Source of the DNA: Comamonas sp.
GTDB lineage: Bacteria; Pseudomonadota; Gammaproteobacteria; Burkholderiales; Burkholderiaceae_C
Direction of reading: 5' to 3'
Length of the DNA stretch: 64,000 bases
Assembly (NCBI GenBank): GCA_028690035.1
Contig: JAQVCA010000008.1
Location: 81,829-145,828 of the forward strand
Shown here: piece after piece, positions 47,387 through 55,679 of the stretch
How positions within the stretch are numbered: position 1 is the first letter of the stretch
How the letters are laid out: each line of letters starts with the position of its first letter
Position numbers and translations under genes: made by a program
Notes under the pieces: model-generated
What the model saw: only the letters and a program-made list of their open reading frames with translations
Database searches by the model: none
Told to the model about the DNA's origin: nothing

Positions 47387-48709
47387 ATGGCGATTGCTTG
47401 TACCCCCACCCCTGTGGCAGCGACTGCCCTGCAACCGCAGGGGGGGCAGGATCAGAAAACGGCATCCCAAGCCCAGACGGCCAGCCAAGAGGGTGGGCTG
47501 GTATTTTTGGCGCTGCTGCAGGGCGTGGATATACCCGCTGCACAGGAGTCTGCACTGGCAGAAGGCACCAATCTGCTCACCCTGACCCAAGCCCAGAGCG
47601 CACAGGAACAAGAAGCCCCGGCTTTGTTAGAAGCCGCTGTGCCGATGCCCTTGGAGCCACCTCCGTTGACAGCCCTGACTCTTCCTGGGCATTCCGATAT
47701 GCAAGACGCTGCCCTGGGCGTATCTATATCGGAGATGGGGGTGGGCGATCTGCTGGGGCAGGCCCGTTTCTTGGAGGCGCAGGCAGGCAGCGCATTGTCG
47801 GCTCAGATGCGTCCGGGCGTCAGCTGGGGGCAGCCAACGCAAGGGCTCATGACCGCATCGCTGGGGGTGCAGGCGCCGTTGGTAGATGTGAGCGCCGCCG
47901 GCGCAGCCATAGCCAATGCAACCCAGGCTGTGGCCTTGGGCGCACAGTCTGAACAGATGCAGATGGCGCTGGAGCAGGCCCAGGCAGAGCTGGCCGACTC
48001 AGCGCCACTGATTCCATCGCAGGAGCAGGCGGGGGGTGCAGACTTGGCACCAGGCCGCATTGCCCTGCAGGGCGTGCAGGAGCTGTCCGCTGCTGCGTCA
48101 CAGACATTGGCGCCCCAAGTGGCGCAATGGGTAGCGCAGTGGCTAGGTACGGCGCGCACGACCAGCTCCGGCAATCCGGGCAGCGAGGCGACAGAATCCT
48201 CCGCGTTGGCTGGCCTGCCCGGCGCTGGCACAGCACGTCTGACCGAGCAGGCGGTACAGGCTGCCCAGGCCAGTGCCGATGCCCAAGCGGGCGATACACA
48301 AGCTTTTGAGCAAGCACGCCAAGAAGATTTGCGCTTTTGGCTGCGCGGGCAGCAACAGCGCGCCGAGGTGGTGGTGCAGCGCGATGGCCAACCCGTGCGC
48401 GTGCAGGTGCAGATCCAAGGGCAGGATGCGCATGTGGTATTGCGCACCGATCAGGAAGCCATGCGCACTCTGCTGGGCGAAGGTATGGACCAGCTGCGCG
48501 AGATGTTGGCTCAACAGGGCCTGCAGCTGGCTGGTATAGACGTGCAGTCCGATGCAGGACGTCAAGAGCGTCCACCCTCTTCGCGCGCCGGCTGGGGGGC
48601 GGAGCGCCAAGGCTCTGTGCAAGCGGCCGAAGGCGTGGCAGGAAGGACGTTGCCAGGGCAGCAGAGCACCACCGCAGGCCCACGTGGTCACTTGAATGTG
48701 TACGCATGA
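47387..48709 (+). CDS. fliK: Flagellar hook-length control protein FliK
   Basis: 440 aa. Low-complexity Ala/Gln/Glu-rich N-terminus and centre (the ruler), and a conserved C-domain: LRFWLRGQQQRAEVVVQRDGQPVRVQVQIQGQDAHVVLRTDQEAMRTLLGEGMDQLREMLAQQGLQLAGIDVQ. It is exported and times the switch from hook to filament substrates. The ATG lies three bases after the fliJ stop. No odd features beyond expected repetitiveness. Confidence 0.9.
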   Translation: MAIACTPTPVAATALQPQGGQDQKTASQAQTASQEGGLVFLALLQGVDIPAAQESALAEGTNLLTLTQAQSAQEQEAPALLEAAVPMPLEPPPLTALTLPGHSDMQDAALGVSISEMGVGDLLGQARFLEAQAGSALSAQMRPGVSWGQPTQGLMTASLGVQAPLVDVSAAGAAIANATQAVALGAQSEQMQMALEQAQAELADSAPLIPSQEQAGGADLAPGRIALQGVQELSAAASQTLAPQVAQWVAQWLGTARTTSSGNPGSEATESSALAGLPGAGTARLTEQAVQAAQASADAQAGDTQAFEQARQEDLRFWLRGQQQRAEVVVQRDGQPVRVQVQIQGQDAHVVLRTDQEAMRTLLGEGMDQLREMLAQQGLQLAGIDVQSDAGRQERPPSSRAGWGAERQGSVQAAEGVAGRTLPGQQSTTAGPRGHLNVYA

Positions 48710-48878
48710 TGGTTCTGTGTGCGTTCTAAGCCCTGTGTTGGATCAGGAACTGAGCTGTGGGCACGTTTACATAGGTTCAATTTGGCTATGATTTGCGGTT
48801 CCGGTAAGCACGCCGGTTGCGAAAAATTACCTTGTTGCCATCTGCATGCGACAGGGTCTACCAACAAGGAATACCAAC

Positions 48879-49433
48879 GTGGCAGCTTCTGACTCTGCAG
48901 GTGGCACTCCCCCAGCAAAAAATAGTAAAAAACTGATCCTCATCGGTGCCGTGGTGGTGCTGCTGGTTGTTGCCGCTGTTGTGGTGTTTCTGGTGATGAT
49001 GAACCAGCGACAACAGCAAGACGATGAGAGTAGTAAAGCCGCCGTGGTGCTGGTGCCGACCTTCTTGCCTTTGGAGAATTTGGTCGTCAACTTGGCCGAT
49101 CCAGGTGGGGATCGTTTCATTCAGCTGGGTATCACGCTGGAATTGCAAGACGACAAGGTGGCCGAGCAGATCAAGCAGTTCATGCCCAGCATTCGTGATG
49201 GCATTTTGCGCCTGGTGTCGCAGCATACAGCCGAGCAACTGCTGCAGCGCGAGGGCAAAGAGCAACTGGCGGCAGATATTCGCAAAGAGGTAGCGCGGCC
49301 CCTGGGTGGGGCGCAGCGCCAACCCCAACGCGCAGACGAGGGAGAGTTTGACGAGTTCGGTGAAGATCCGCCGCGTCGGCGCCCCAGCAACCCAGTGCGC
49401 CGGGTACTGTTCTCCAGTTTCATCATTCAGTAA
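48879..49433 (+). CDS. fliL: Flagellar basal body-associated protein FliL
   Basis: 184 aa. I choose GTG 48879 because AAGGA lies eight bases before it; ATG 48846 would add 11 residues without a ribosome-binding site. N-terminal helix LILIGAVVVLLVVAAVVVFLVMM, then the periplasmic FliL fold: VPTFLPLENLVVNLADPGGDRFIQLGITLEL, and IRDGILRLVSQHTAEQLLQREGKEQL. It sits around the stator and tunes motor function. A 169-base gap before it may hold an internal promoter. Confidence 0.9.
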   Translation: MAASDSAGGTPPAKNSKKLILIGAVVVLLVVAAVVVFLVMMNQRQQQDDESSKAAVVLVPTFLPLENLVVNLADPGGDRFIQLGITLELQDDKVAEQIKQFMPSIRDGILRLVSQHTAEQLLQREGKEQLAADIRKEVARPLGGAQRQPQRADEGEFDEFGEDPPRRRPSNPVRRVLFSSFIIQ

Positions 49434-49455
49434 ACCCAGACGGTAAGGATGCGTC

Positions 49456-50451
49456 ATGAGTGATTCTTTTCTGTCTCAGGAAGAAGTCGATGCCCTCTTG
49501 GAAGGGGTGACAGGTGAAAGCCAGAGAACCGACATTGCAGAGGCGGAAGAGGGATCGTTTCGCAACTACGACATTTCCAGCCAAGAACGCATCGTCCGTG
49601 GGCGCATGCCGACCATGGAAATTGTCAACGAGCGTTTCGCACGCAATTTCCGCATTGGCCTGTTCAATTTCATCCGGCGCAGCCCGGAGGTCTCGGTGGG
49701 CACCGTCAGCGTGCAGCGCTACAGCGCGTTCCTCAGACGCCTGGCCGTGCCGACCAACTTCAATATCGTGGGCATCCGGCCCCTGCGCGGCAATGGTTTG
49801 GTGGTGTGCGAACCCTCTTTGGTGTTCGGCATCATCGATACCCTGTACGGTGGTGCGGGCCGTTTGCAAACCCGGATTGAAGGGCGTGATTTTTCAGCGA
49901 CCGAGCAGCGCGTGATCAATCGTTTGGTCGATGTGGTCAGTGAAGAGTACAAAAAAGCTTGGCATGGCATTTACCCGCTGGAGTTGGCCTACCAGCGCTC
50001 AGAAATGCAACCTCAGTTTGCCAATATCGCTACGCCCAGCGAAATCGTGGTGTCCACGGCGTTTCAGCTGGAAATTGGCGATGTCTCGGGCGCCATCCAT
50101 ATCTGCATGCCCTATTCGACGATGGAGCCGATCCGCGATATTTTGTACTCCTCCACGCAGGGCGACTCCATGGAGGTAGATCGCCGTTGGGTGAAGGTGC
50201 TCACGCGCGAGATCCAGTCCGCCGAGGTCACCCTGGTGGCTGAATTGGCACGTGCCGATGCTACGGTGGAACAATTGCTGGCCATGAAGCCCGGCGATTT
50301 CATCGAGCTGGTGCGCGAGCCACGCATTCGCGCCTCGATAGGAGGCGTGCCCGTTTTCGAGTGCCAGTACGGCACGCACAATAACAAGTACGCAATTCGC
50401 ATTGAGCAGTGCCTGCGCAATGTAGAGTCCAGTTGGACCGGAGAGAAATAA
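49456..50451 (+). CDS. fliM: Flagellar motor switch protein FliM
   Basis: 331 aa. The N-terminal peptide SDSFLSQEEVDALLEGV is the CheY-P binding site. The middle GGAGRLQTRIEGRDFSATEQRVINRLVD and the C-terminal FliN-like part (PGDFIELVREPRIRASIGGVPVFECQYG) follow the family. It joins FliG to FliN in the C ring and sets direction of rotation. The stop abuts fliN with no gap. Confidence 0.96.
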   Translation: MSDSFLSQEEVDALLEGVTGESQRTDIAEAEEGSFRNYDISSQERIVRGRMPTMEIVNERFARNFRIGLFNFIRRSPEVSVGTVSVQRYSAFLRRLAVPTNFNIVGIRPLRGNGLVVCEPSLVFGIIDTLYGGAGRLQTRIEGRDFSATEQRVINRLVDVVSEEYKKAWHGIYPLELAYQRSEMQPQFANIATPSEIVVSTAFQLEIGDVSGAIHICMPYSTMEPIRDILYSSTQGDSMEVDRRWVKVLTREIQSAEVTLVAELARADATVEQLLAMKPGDFIELVREPRIRASIGGVPVFECQYGTHNNKYAIRIEQCLRNVESSWTGEK

Positions 50452-50910
50452 ATGGCGATGGACCAGAACAACGACACACCAGCTGGCGATGATCCGTTTT
50501 CGGACTGGGCCGAGGCTCTGGACGAGCAAAAACAAGTCGATGGCACCCAGAATGCACTGGATGCCGAACAGGGCGGGCCTTTGAGCGGCTCTCCTGCGGG
50601 TACCAACTTCAGCAACAGCCCCCCTTCTGGCTCCGGGGTGCCCGTAAACGACATCAATATGGTGCTGGATATTCCAGTGCAGCTGTCGGTAGAGTTGGGG
50701 CGCACCAAGGTGCCGATCAAATACATCTTGCAATTGGCCCAGGGCTCGGTGGTGGAGCTCGATGCCCTGGCGGGTGAGCCCATGGACGTGCTGGTCAACG
50801 GTTACCTGATTGCCCAGGGGGAGGTGGTGGTGGTGAACGACAAGTTTGGTATCCGCCTGACCGATGTGGTCACCCCGTCCGAGCGGCTGCGCCGCGTCAG
50901 CCGTGGCTGA
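50452..50910 (+). CDS. fliN: Flagellar motor switch protein FliN
   Basis: 152 aa. Unstructured N-terminal half, then the SpoA core: INMVLDIPVQLSVELGRTKVPIKYILQLAQGSVVELDALAGEPMDVLVNGYLIAQGEVVVVNDKFGIRLTDVVTP. It completes the C ring below FliM. Followed by fliO with an eight-base overlap. Confidence 0.95.
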   Translation: MAMDQNNDTPAGDDPFSDWAEALDEQKQVDGTQNALDAEQGGPLSGSPAGTNFSNSPPSGSGVPVNDINMVLDIPVQLSVELGRTKVPIKYILQLAQGSVVELDALAGEPMDVLVNGYLIAQGEVVVVNDKFGIRLTDVVTPSERLRRVSRG

Positions 50911-51319
50911 TGGTGCTGACACGGGCCTGAGTGCCTCTTTGCTGGCCCTGGCGGCCATGGTGCTGGCCATGGCCGCTTTGCCGTGGCTGCTGCGCCGCTG
51001 GCAGCAGCGCAGTCAGGCGGCACGTGGTGTGGTCGGGGTGCAGGGTCAGGTGCTGCATACCCTGGCCCTGGGGCCTGGCCAGCGCGTGGTGACGGTCGAG
51101 CTGGAGCGCGATGGTGCGCCCCTGTGCCTGGTGCTGGGCGTGTCAGCACAGCATATCCAGTGCCTGCATGTGTGGCCGCAGGGGCAGGCCACTGCGGCGG
51201 TGGTGGCACCCACTTCTGCCGATATCCCGGCGCAGGCCAGCTTTGCCCAGGTGTTGCAGGCGGTGCCGCTGTCGCCCTCCAGCACGGGCCCAGCTCCGGC
51301 AACGCACACCAAGGATTGA
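50903..51319 (+). CDS. fliO: Flagellar biosynthetic protein FliO
   Basis: 138 aa. The GTG at 50903 overlaps fliN; it is the nearest start giving one membrane helix (SLLALAAMVLAMAALPWLL) followed by the small FliO fold (GVQGQVLHTLALGPGQRVVTVELERDGAPLCLVLGVS). FliO is poorly conserved, so its place before fliP is important. It helps assemble the export gate. Confidence 0.8.
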   Translation: MADGADTGLSASLLALAAMVLAMAALPWLLRRWQQRSQAARGVVGVQGQVLHTLALGPGQRVVTVELERDGAPLCLVLGVSAQHIQCLHVWPQGQATAAVVAPTSADIPAQASFAQVLQAVPLSPSSTGPAPATHTKD

Positions 51320-51328
51320 GGGCCGCGT

Positions 51329-52072
51329 ATGCGTGACATGAAAAAAATAGCGCTGGCCGCGCTGGCATGCCTGCCCCTGGGGGTGCTGGCGCAGCAGGCG
51401 CCCAGCCTGCCGCTGGTGGTCGGCTCTGGCCCGGCGGGCAGCAGCTTTTCGGTGCCGATCCAGACGCTGCTGTTCTTTACAGCGCTCTCCTTCCTGCCGG
51501 CGGTGCTGCTCATGATGACGGGCTTTACGCGCATCGTCATCGTGCTCAGTCTGATGCGCCAGGCGCTGGGCACCCAGTCCTCGCCGCCCAACCAGGTGAT
51601 CATCGGGCTGTCGCTGTTCTTGACGCTGTTTGTCATGGGGCCAACGCTGGATCGCGTCTATGCCGAGGCGTACCAGCCCTACAGCCAGAACACCATCTCC
51701 TTTGAGACGGCGCTGGCGCGCGCCGAGGTGCCCATGCGCGAGTTCATGATCCGCCAGACGCGCCAGTCCGATTACGCGCTGTTTGCGCGCCTGGCCAAGC
51801 TGCCCGAGGGCACACGCATCGAGCAGGCGCCGTTTCGCGTGGTGGTGCCCTCGTTTGTCATCAGCGAGCTCAAAACCGCCTTTCAGATCGGCTTCATGAT
51901 CTTCATTCCCTTTCTGGTGATCGACATGGTGGTGTCCTCGGTGCTGATGTCGCTGGGCATGATGATGCTCTCGCCCGTGCTGGTGGCGCTGCCGTTCAAG
52001 CTCATGCTGTTTGTGCTGGCCGATGGCTGGAACCTGCTCATGGGCTCGCTGGCGTCCAGTTTTGCCATGTAG
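51329..52072 (+). CDS. fliP: Flagellar export gate protein FliP
   Basis: 247 aa with a signal-peptide-like N-terminus (KKIALAALACLPLGVLAQQ), as in E. coli FliP. Motifs LLFFTALSFLPAVLLMMTGFTRIVIVLSLMRQALGTQSSPPNQV and FVISELKTAFQIGFMIFIPFLVIDMVVSSVLMSLGMMM are diagnostic. It builds the FliPQR export channel. ATG 51329 (GAGGG upstream) is chosen; ATG 51338 would start MKK. Confidence 0.95.
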   Translation: MRDMKKIALAALACLPLGVLAQQAPSLPLVVGSGPAGSSFSVPIQTLLFFTALSFLPAVLLMMTGFTRIVIVLSLMRQALGTQSSPPNQVIIGLSLFLTLFVMGPTLDRVYAEAYQPYSQNTISFETALARAEVPMREFMIRQTRQSDYALFARLAKLPEGTRIEQAPFRVVVPSFVISELKTAFQIGFMIFIPFLVIDMVVSSVLMSLGMMMLSPVLVALPFKLMLFVLADGWNLLMGSLASSFAM

Positions 52073-52080
52073 TTGCCATC

Positions 52081-52350
52081 ATGAATTCCCAAACCGTCCT
52101 GACTTTCGCGCGCGAGGCGCTGACCTTGCTGCTCTTGGTGTCCATGCCCGTGTTGCTCACCGTGATGGTGGTGGGCTTGGTGGTGAGTATTTTTCAGGCG
52201 GTGACGCAGATCAACGAAAACACCCTGTCCTTTGTGCCCAAGCTGGTTGCGGCGGCGGTGGTGTTCATGGTGGCCGGGCCGTGGATGATCAGCACCATCA
52301 CCGACTTCATTCGGCGCACCTTTGAAAACCTGCCCGCAGCCCTGGGCTGA
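52081..52350 (+). CDS. fliQ: Flagellar export gate protein FliQ
   Basis: 89 aa with two membrane helices (LTLLLLVSMPVLLTVMVVGLVVSIFQAVTQINENTLSFVPKLVAAAVVFMVAGPWM). The core QAVTQINENTLSFVPKL is nearly universal in FliQ. The gene shares one base of its stop with the fliR start. Confidence 0.95.
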   Translation: MNSQTVLTFAREALTLLLLVSMPVLLTVMVVGLVVSIFQAVTQINENTLSFVPKLVAAAVVFMVAGPWMISTITDFIRRTFENLPAALG

Positions 52351-53141
52351 TGCGGCGCCAGGCGCAGAGTGCAGCGGTGATCGGTTTTTCTGAAGAGCAA
52401 ATCATGGCGTGGCTCTCGCCCGTCATCTGGCCATTTTTGCGCGTGCTGGCCATGTTCACTGCCGCGCCGGTGTTTTCGCAGCGCGCCATTCCGATGCGCT
52501 ACAAGGTGGGCATGGCGCTGGTGATTGCCCTGGGCGCACAGGCCACTTTCATCGATCAGCCGGTGATTGCGCTCAACAGCCCCGATGCGCTGGCGGCAGT
52601 GATTCAGCAGGTGGGCGTGGGGCTGGCGATTGGCTTTACCGCGCGCCTGATCATTGCCGTGCTCGAAATGGCGGGCGAGGCCATCGGCCTGCAGATGGGG
52701 CTGAGCTTTGCCTCGTTCTTCGATCCGGTGAGCAGCGCGCAGCTGAGTGCGGTCTCGCGCTTTTTGGTGCAGGTGTTCACGCTGTTTTTTGTCGTCGTCA
52801 ACGGCCATGTTTTTGTGCTGCTGGCGGTGATCCAGAGCTTTCAGGTGTTTCCGGTGGACGGCAGCTTTTTGCAGGCGGTGGCGCAGATGCGTGTGCATGA
52901 GTTTGGCACCGTGCTGTTTTCCAGTGCGCTGTGGCTGGCCCTGCCCATGATGGCGCTGCTGCTGTTTGCCAACTTGACGATGGGCATCATCACGCGCATC
53001 GCCCCGCAAATGAACATCTTTGCGGTGGGTTTTCCGATCACCTTGTCGCTGGGCATGATCGGCCTGACGGCCACACTGCCCATGATGGAGCAGCCATTTT
53101 TGCGCCTGCTGGAGCAGTCGTTTGCAGTCTTTGGCGTCTAG
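52350..53141 (+). CDS. fliR: Flagellar export gate protein FliR
   Basis: 263 aa. ATG 52350 shares a base with the fliQ stop (TGATG). GTG 52377 would begin VIGFSEEQIMAWL, closer to the usual FliR start, so the true N-terminus is uncertain. Six or so helices and motifs APVFSQRAIPMRYKVGMALVIAL, AGEAIGLQMGLSFASFFDP, ANLTMGIITRIAPQMNIFAVGFPITLSLG. It closes the FliPQR complex. Last flagellar gene here; flhB and flhA lie elsewhere. Confidence 0.93.
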   Translation: MRRQAQSAAVIGFSEEQIMAWLSPVIWPFLRVLAMFTAAPVFSQRAIPMRYKVGMALVIALGAQATFIDQPVIALNSPDALAAVIQQVGVGLAIGFTARLIIAVLEMAGEAIGLQMGLSFASFFDPVSSAQLSAVSRFLVQVFTLFFVVVNGHVFVLLAVIQSFQVFPVDGSFLQAVAQMRVHEFGTVLFSSALWLALPMMALLLFANLTMGIITRIAPQMNIFAVGFPITLSLGMIGLTATLPMMEQPFLRLLEQSFAVFGV

Positions 53142-53164
53142 GCAGGTGCAGGTGTTTGCGCCAG

Positions 53165-53262
53165 CTTTGCTAAAAAGATAGCTGCTTGCGCTTGATTGGT
53201 AAAACATTCAGATGCTTTTGTTTTTGAAATTTATATCCACCAAGCGCAAGTAGCTATGTTTT
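53165..53262. repeat. Nested palindromic repeat, copy 6 (best arms)
   Basis: ATAGCTGCTTGCGCTTG (53178-53194) pairs with CAAGCGCAAGTAGCTAT (53241-53257) over 16 of 17 bases. The inside has ACATTCAGATG..TTTTTGAAAT, a decayed TTTCAG/CTGAAA stem. It fills the gap between convergent fliR and the response regulator, so it likely terminates both. Confidence 0.88.
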
Positions 53263-53892
53263 TTAAACCAGTTGATTGCGGATGGCGTACACCGTCAACT
53301 CGGCGTTGTTGCTCAACTGCAGCTTTTCCAGCACGCGCGCGCGGTACACGCTGACGGTTTTGGGGCTGAGCATCAGCTCCTGCGCGATATCGGTCAGGCG
53401 CTTGCCGCTGGCAATTTTTTGCAAGGTTTGCATCTCGCGCTCGGAAAGCGCTGCATGCGGCGCCTGGTCGGCGGGCTGGCTCAGGCTGTCGGCCAGCATC
53501 TGGGCCACTTCGGGCGTGAGGTATTTGCGCCCGCTGTGTACGGTGCGCACGGCTTCGACCAGCTGCAGCGGATCGCCCGATTTGTTGGCGTAACCCTGCG
53601 CGCCCGCTTTGATGCAGCGCAGCGCGTACTGGTCTTCGGGGTACATGGACACCATCAGCACGCGGATGTGCGGGTGCGTTTCGCGCACGCTGGCCAGCAC
53701 TTCCAGACCATTGCGCCCGGGCATGTCGATGTCCAGCAGCAGCACCTGGCAGGGGGCGCTGCGCAGCAGCTCGCGCAGCTCGGTGTAGCCGGCGGCCTCA
53801 CCCGTGACCCGGATGTCCGTGGCCTCGGTCAGGGTGTCGCGGATGCCGCGGCGCAGCACAGCATGATCGTCACACAGCACGACGTGGATCAA
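53263..53892 (-). CDS. NarL/FixJ-family response regulator
   Basis: 209 aa. The start is TTG 53892, with AAGGAG upstream and one base after the kinase stop; no ATG lies near. Receiver domain with phospho-acceptor Asp 54 (VLLLDIDMPGRNG), and a LuxR-type helix-turn-helix at about 145-190 (LSEREMQTLQKIASGKRLTDIAQELMLSPKTVSVYRARVLEKL). It is the partner of the kinase encoded directly before it. The regulated genes are unknown; its place next to chemotaxis does not show that it controls them. Confidence 0.87.
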   Translation of the reverse strand: MIHVVLCDDHAVLRRGIRDTLTEATDIRVTGEAAGYTELRELLRSAPCQVLLLDIDMPGRNGLEVLASVRETHPHIRVLMVSMYPEDQYALRCIKAGAQGYANKSGDPLQLVEAVRTVHSGRKYLTPEVAQMLADSLSQPADQAPHAALSEREMQTLQKIASGKRLTDIAQELMLSPKTVSVYRARVLEKLQLSNNAELTVYAIRNQLV

Positions 53893-53893
53893 C

Positions 53894-55033
53894 TCAGTCT
53901 CCTTCAGCCAGGGGTTGCGGTGATGGGGTGGAGGGCAATGGTATCGAAACGATGATGCTGGTGCCGTGCCCCGGACGGCTGCTCACGTCCAGCCAGCCAC
54001 CGACGGTGCGCGCGCGCTCGGCCAGACCGCGCAGTCCAAAGGCCTTGGGTTTGTCGCGCGCAGCGTCGGCTATACCGCAGCCGTTGTCGCGCACTTCCAG
54101 GGTCAACACCTGTTCACCATCGGACAGCTCGATGGCCACCTGCGTGGCCTGGGCGTATTTGCTGACGTTGGTCAGCGCCTCTTGCGCGGTGCGATAGACC
54201 ACCACCTGCAGGGCCTGGGGCACGTCGATGCGCGCGCGCGGGCATTCGAGCTGTACGGCAATGCCTGTGCGCTGGGTGAAGTTGCTGGCCAGCCATTGCA
54301 CGGCCGCCACCAGGCCCTGATCCAGGATGGGCGGGCGCAGGTTCATCATGATGCGCTGGCTGGCGCCCAGCGCGTGCTGCAGCATCTCCAGCGCGGTCTG
54401 GGTGTGGGCTTGAATGCCTGCCTGTGCCCCGGCATTGCGCGCAATCCACGACAGATCGAACTTCACCGCCGTGAGTGCGCCGCCAATGTCGTCGTGGATT
54501 TCGCGCGCGATAGCCGCGCGCTCCTGCTCAATCGATTGCTGCAGGTGTTCGGTCAGCTCAGCCAGTTGGCGCTGGGAGCGCTCCAGTGCCTGCGTCGCTT
54601 CCTGGCGCAGACGGCGCGCTTCGGCCACTTCCAGTGCGCGTTGCAGCACATGGGGCAACCGTGCCATATCGTCCTTGAGCAGGTAATCGCTCACGCCCTG
54701 GCGCATGGCCTCCACCGCTGCAGCCTCGCCAATCGCGCCCGAAAGCAGCACAAAGGGCGGGGGCTGTTTGAGCTGTTGCAACACTTCCCACGCCTGCATC
54801 GCCGTAAAGCCGGGCAGGTAGTAATCGGCCACCACCACATCGAAGGGCTGCGCATGCAGGCGCCGGGTGAAGTCTTGCAAGGTCTCCACGCATTCCAGAT
54901 GGCAGTGCATACCCGCTTGGCGCAGGCACTGCTGCACCAGGCGCTGGTCGGCCCGCGAATCCTCAAGATGCAGGATAAACACAGGCTTTACTGCTTCGGA
55001 ATCGGTCGGTAGGGGCGCTATGATTGGAGACAT
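53894..55033 (-). CDS. Receiver-containing histidine kinase (HisKA_3/NarX-like)
   Basis: 379 aa from ATG 55033. N-terminal receiver domain (LHLEDSRADQRLVQQCL; Asp 70 in VVVADYYLPG), a coiled coil (about 140-175), then HisKA_3 with phosphorylated His 180 in AREIHDDIGGALTAVKFDLSW and an ATPase domain (TAQEALTNVSKYAQ, VRDNGCGIAD, GLRGLAERARTVGG). There is no membrane segment, so it senses through its own receiver or another kinase: a likely relay from an upstream sensor. Pairs with the NarL-type regulator. Confidence 0.85.
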   Translation of the reverse strand: MSPIIAPLPTDSEAVKPVFILHLEDSRADQRLVQQCLRQAGMHCHLECVETLQDFTRRLHAQPFDVVVADYYLPGFTAMQAWEVLQQLKQPPPFVLLSGAIGEAAAVEAMRQGVSDYLLKDDMARLPHVLQRALEVAEARRLRQEATQALERSQRQLAELTEHLQQSIEQERAAIAREIHDDIGGALTAVKFDLSWIARNAGAQAGIQAHTQTALEMLQHALGASQRIMMNLRPPILDQGLVAAVQWLASNFTQRTGIAVQLECPRARIDVPQALQVVVYRTAQEALTNVSKYAQATQVAIELSDGEQVLTLEVRDNGCGIADAARDKPKAFGLRGLAERARTVGGWLDVSSRPGHGTSIIVSIPLPSTPSPQPLAEGD

Positions 55034-55163
55034 TTTGAAATAATTGATCAAGTCACGGGTTCCACTGGCAGCGCTGCCGTCGCGCGGCGCTGCGAAAATC
55101 AAGGACATGCCTTGCCTCTGCATCGCCCGGCAGATGGTGCTGTCCCCCAACCACGGAGAAGTC

Positions 55164-55616
55164 ATGCAGGAAACGCAAACACCACCTACTGAGCCTGTGG
55201 TGCAGGTGCCGGTCATGGTTGCCGCCGAATTGCAGGATTCCTTATTGGTCGTGATGCGTGACTTGCAGCGCTTGGTTGGACTGCTGGATCATGCCACGAC
55301 GAATTTAATGGAGCGCTTTGCCGAAGCCAATGGGCTGCTGTCCGGCGAGGCCGACTTGGGGCGTGATACCGCTGAGTTGGAGGCTGCGCGCACGGCTCTG
55401 CGCAGTGCCGTCACCGAGCTGCAATTTCATGACATGGCCACACAGTTGATTTGGCACACCAGTCAGGTGCTGCAAGGCTGCGCCTTTCGCCTGTCTGCCG
55501 AAACCATGGAGCGCGAAGAGGATGAGATAGAAGTGCCTGTGGCACCCATGCTGCCCGAACGCCCCAACCCCGTGACTCAGGCTGAAATGGACGTTGGCTC
55601 CATAGAATTGTTCTAA
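55164..55616 (+). CDS. Small CheZ-like protein (probable CheY phosphatase)
   Basis: 150 aa from ATG 55164 (GGAGA upstream). Helical; residues 85-96 read ELQFHDMATQLI, which has the spacing of the CheZ active site LQFQDLTGQ: acidic Asp 90 and Gln 94, four apart, as in CheZ Asp143 and Gln147. The C-terminus is GSIELF after an acidic stretch, resembling the CheY-binding tail of CheZ. It is shorter than E. coli CheZ (214 aa) and lies directly before cheY. I infer a phosphatase for CheY-P. The N-terminal 20 residues are Pro/Val-rich and disordered. Confidence 0.6.
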   Translation: MQETQTPPTEPVVQVPVMVAAELQDSLLVVMRDLQRLVGLLDHATTNLMERFAEANGLLSGEADLGRDTAELEAARTALRSAVTELQFHDMATQLIWHTSQVLQGCAFRLSAETMEREEDEIEVPVAPMLPERPNPVTQAEMDVGSIELF

Positions 55617-55679
55617 TGGCTCTACGACTTGGGCCTATATTCTCAATAACCGAAATACCCATCCTGCTGGAGTTTGTAC

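Noticed and set aside
48710..48878. Internal sigma-70 promoter before fliL
   Set aside because: TTTACA and TATGAT are present, but their spacing is only 15 bases, so I did not list it.
53165..53262. CRISPR-like or phage attachment repeat
   Set aside because: The copies are dispersed singly, without spacers, integrase or target duplication, and they are internally palindromic.
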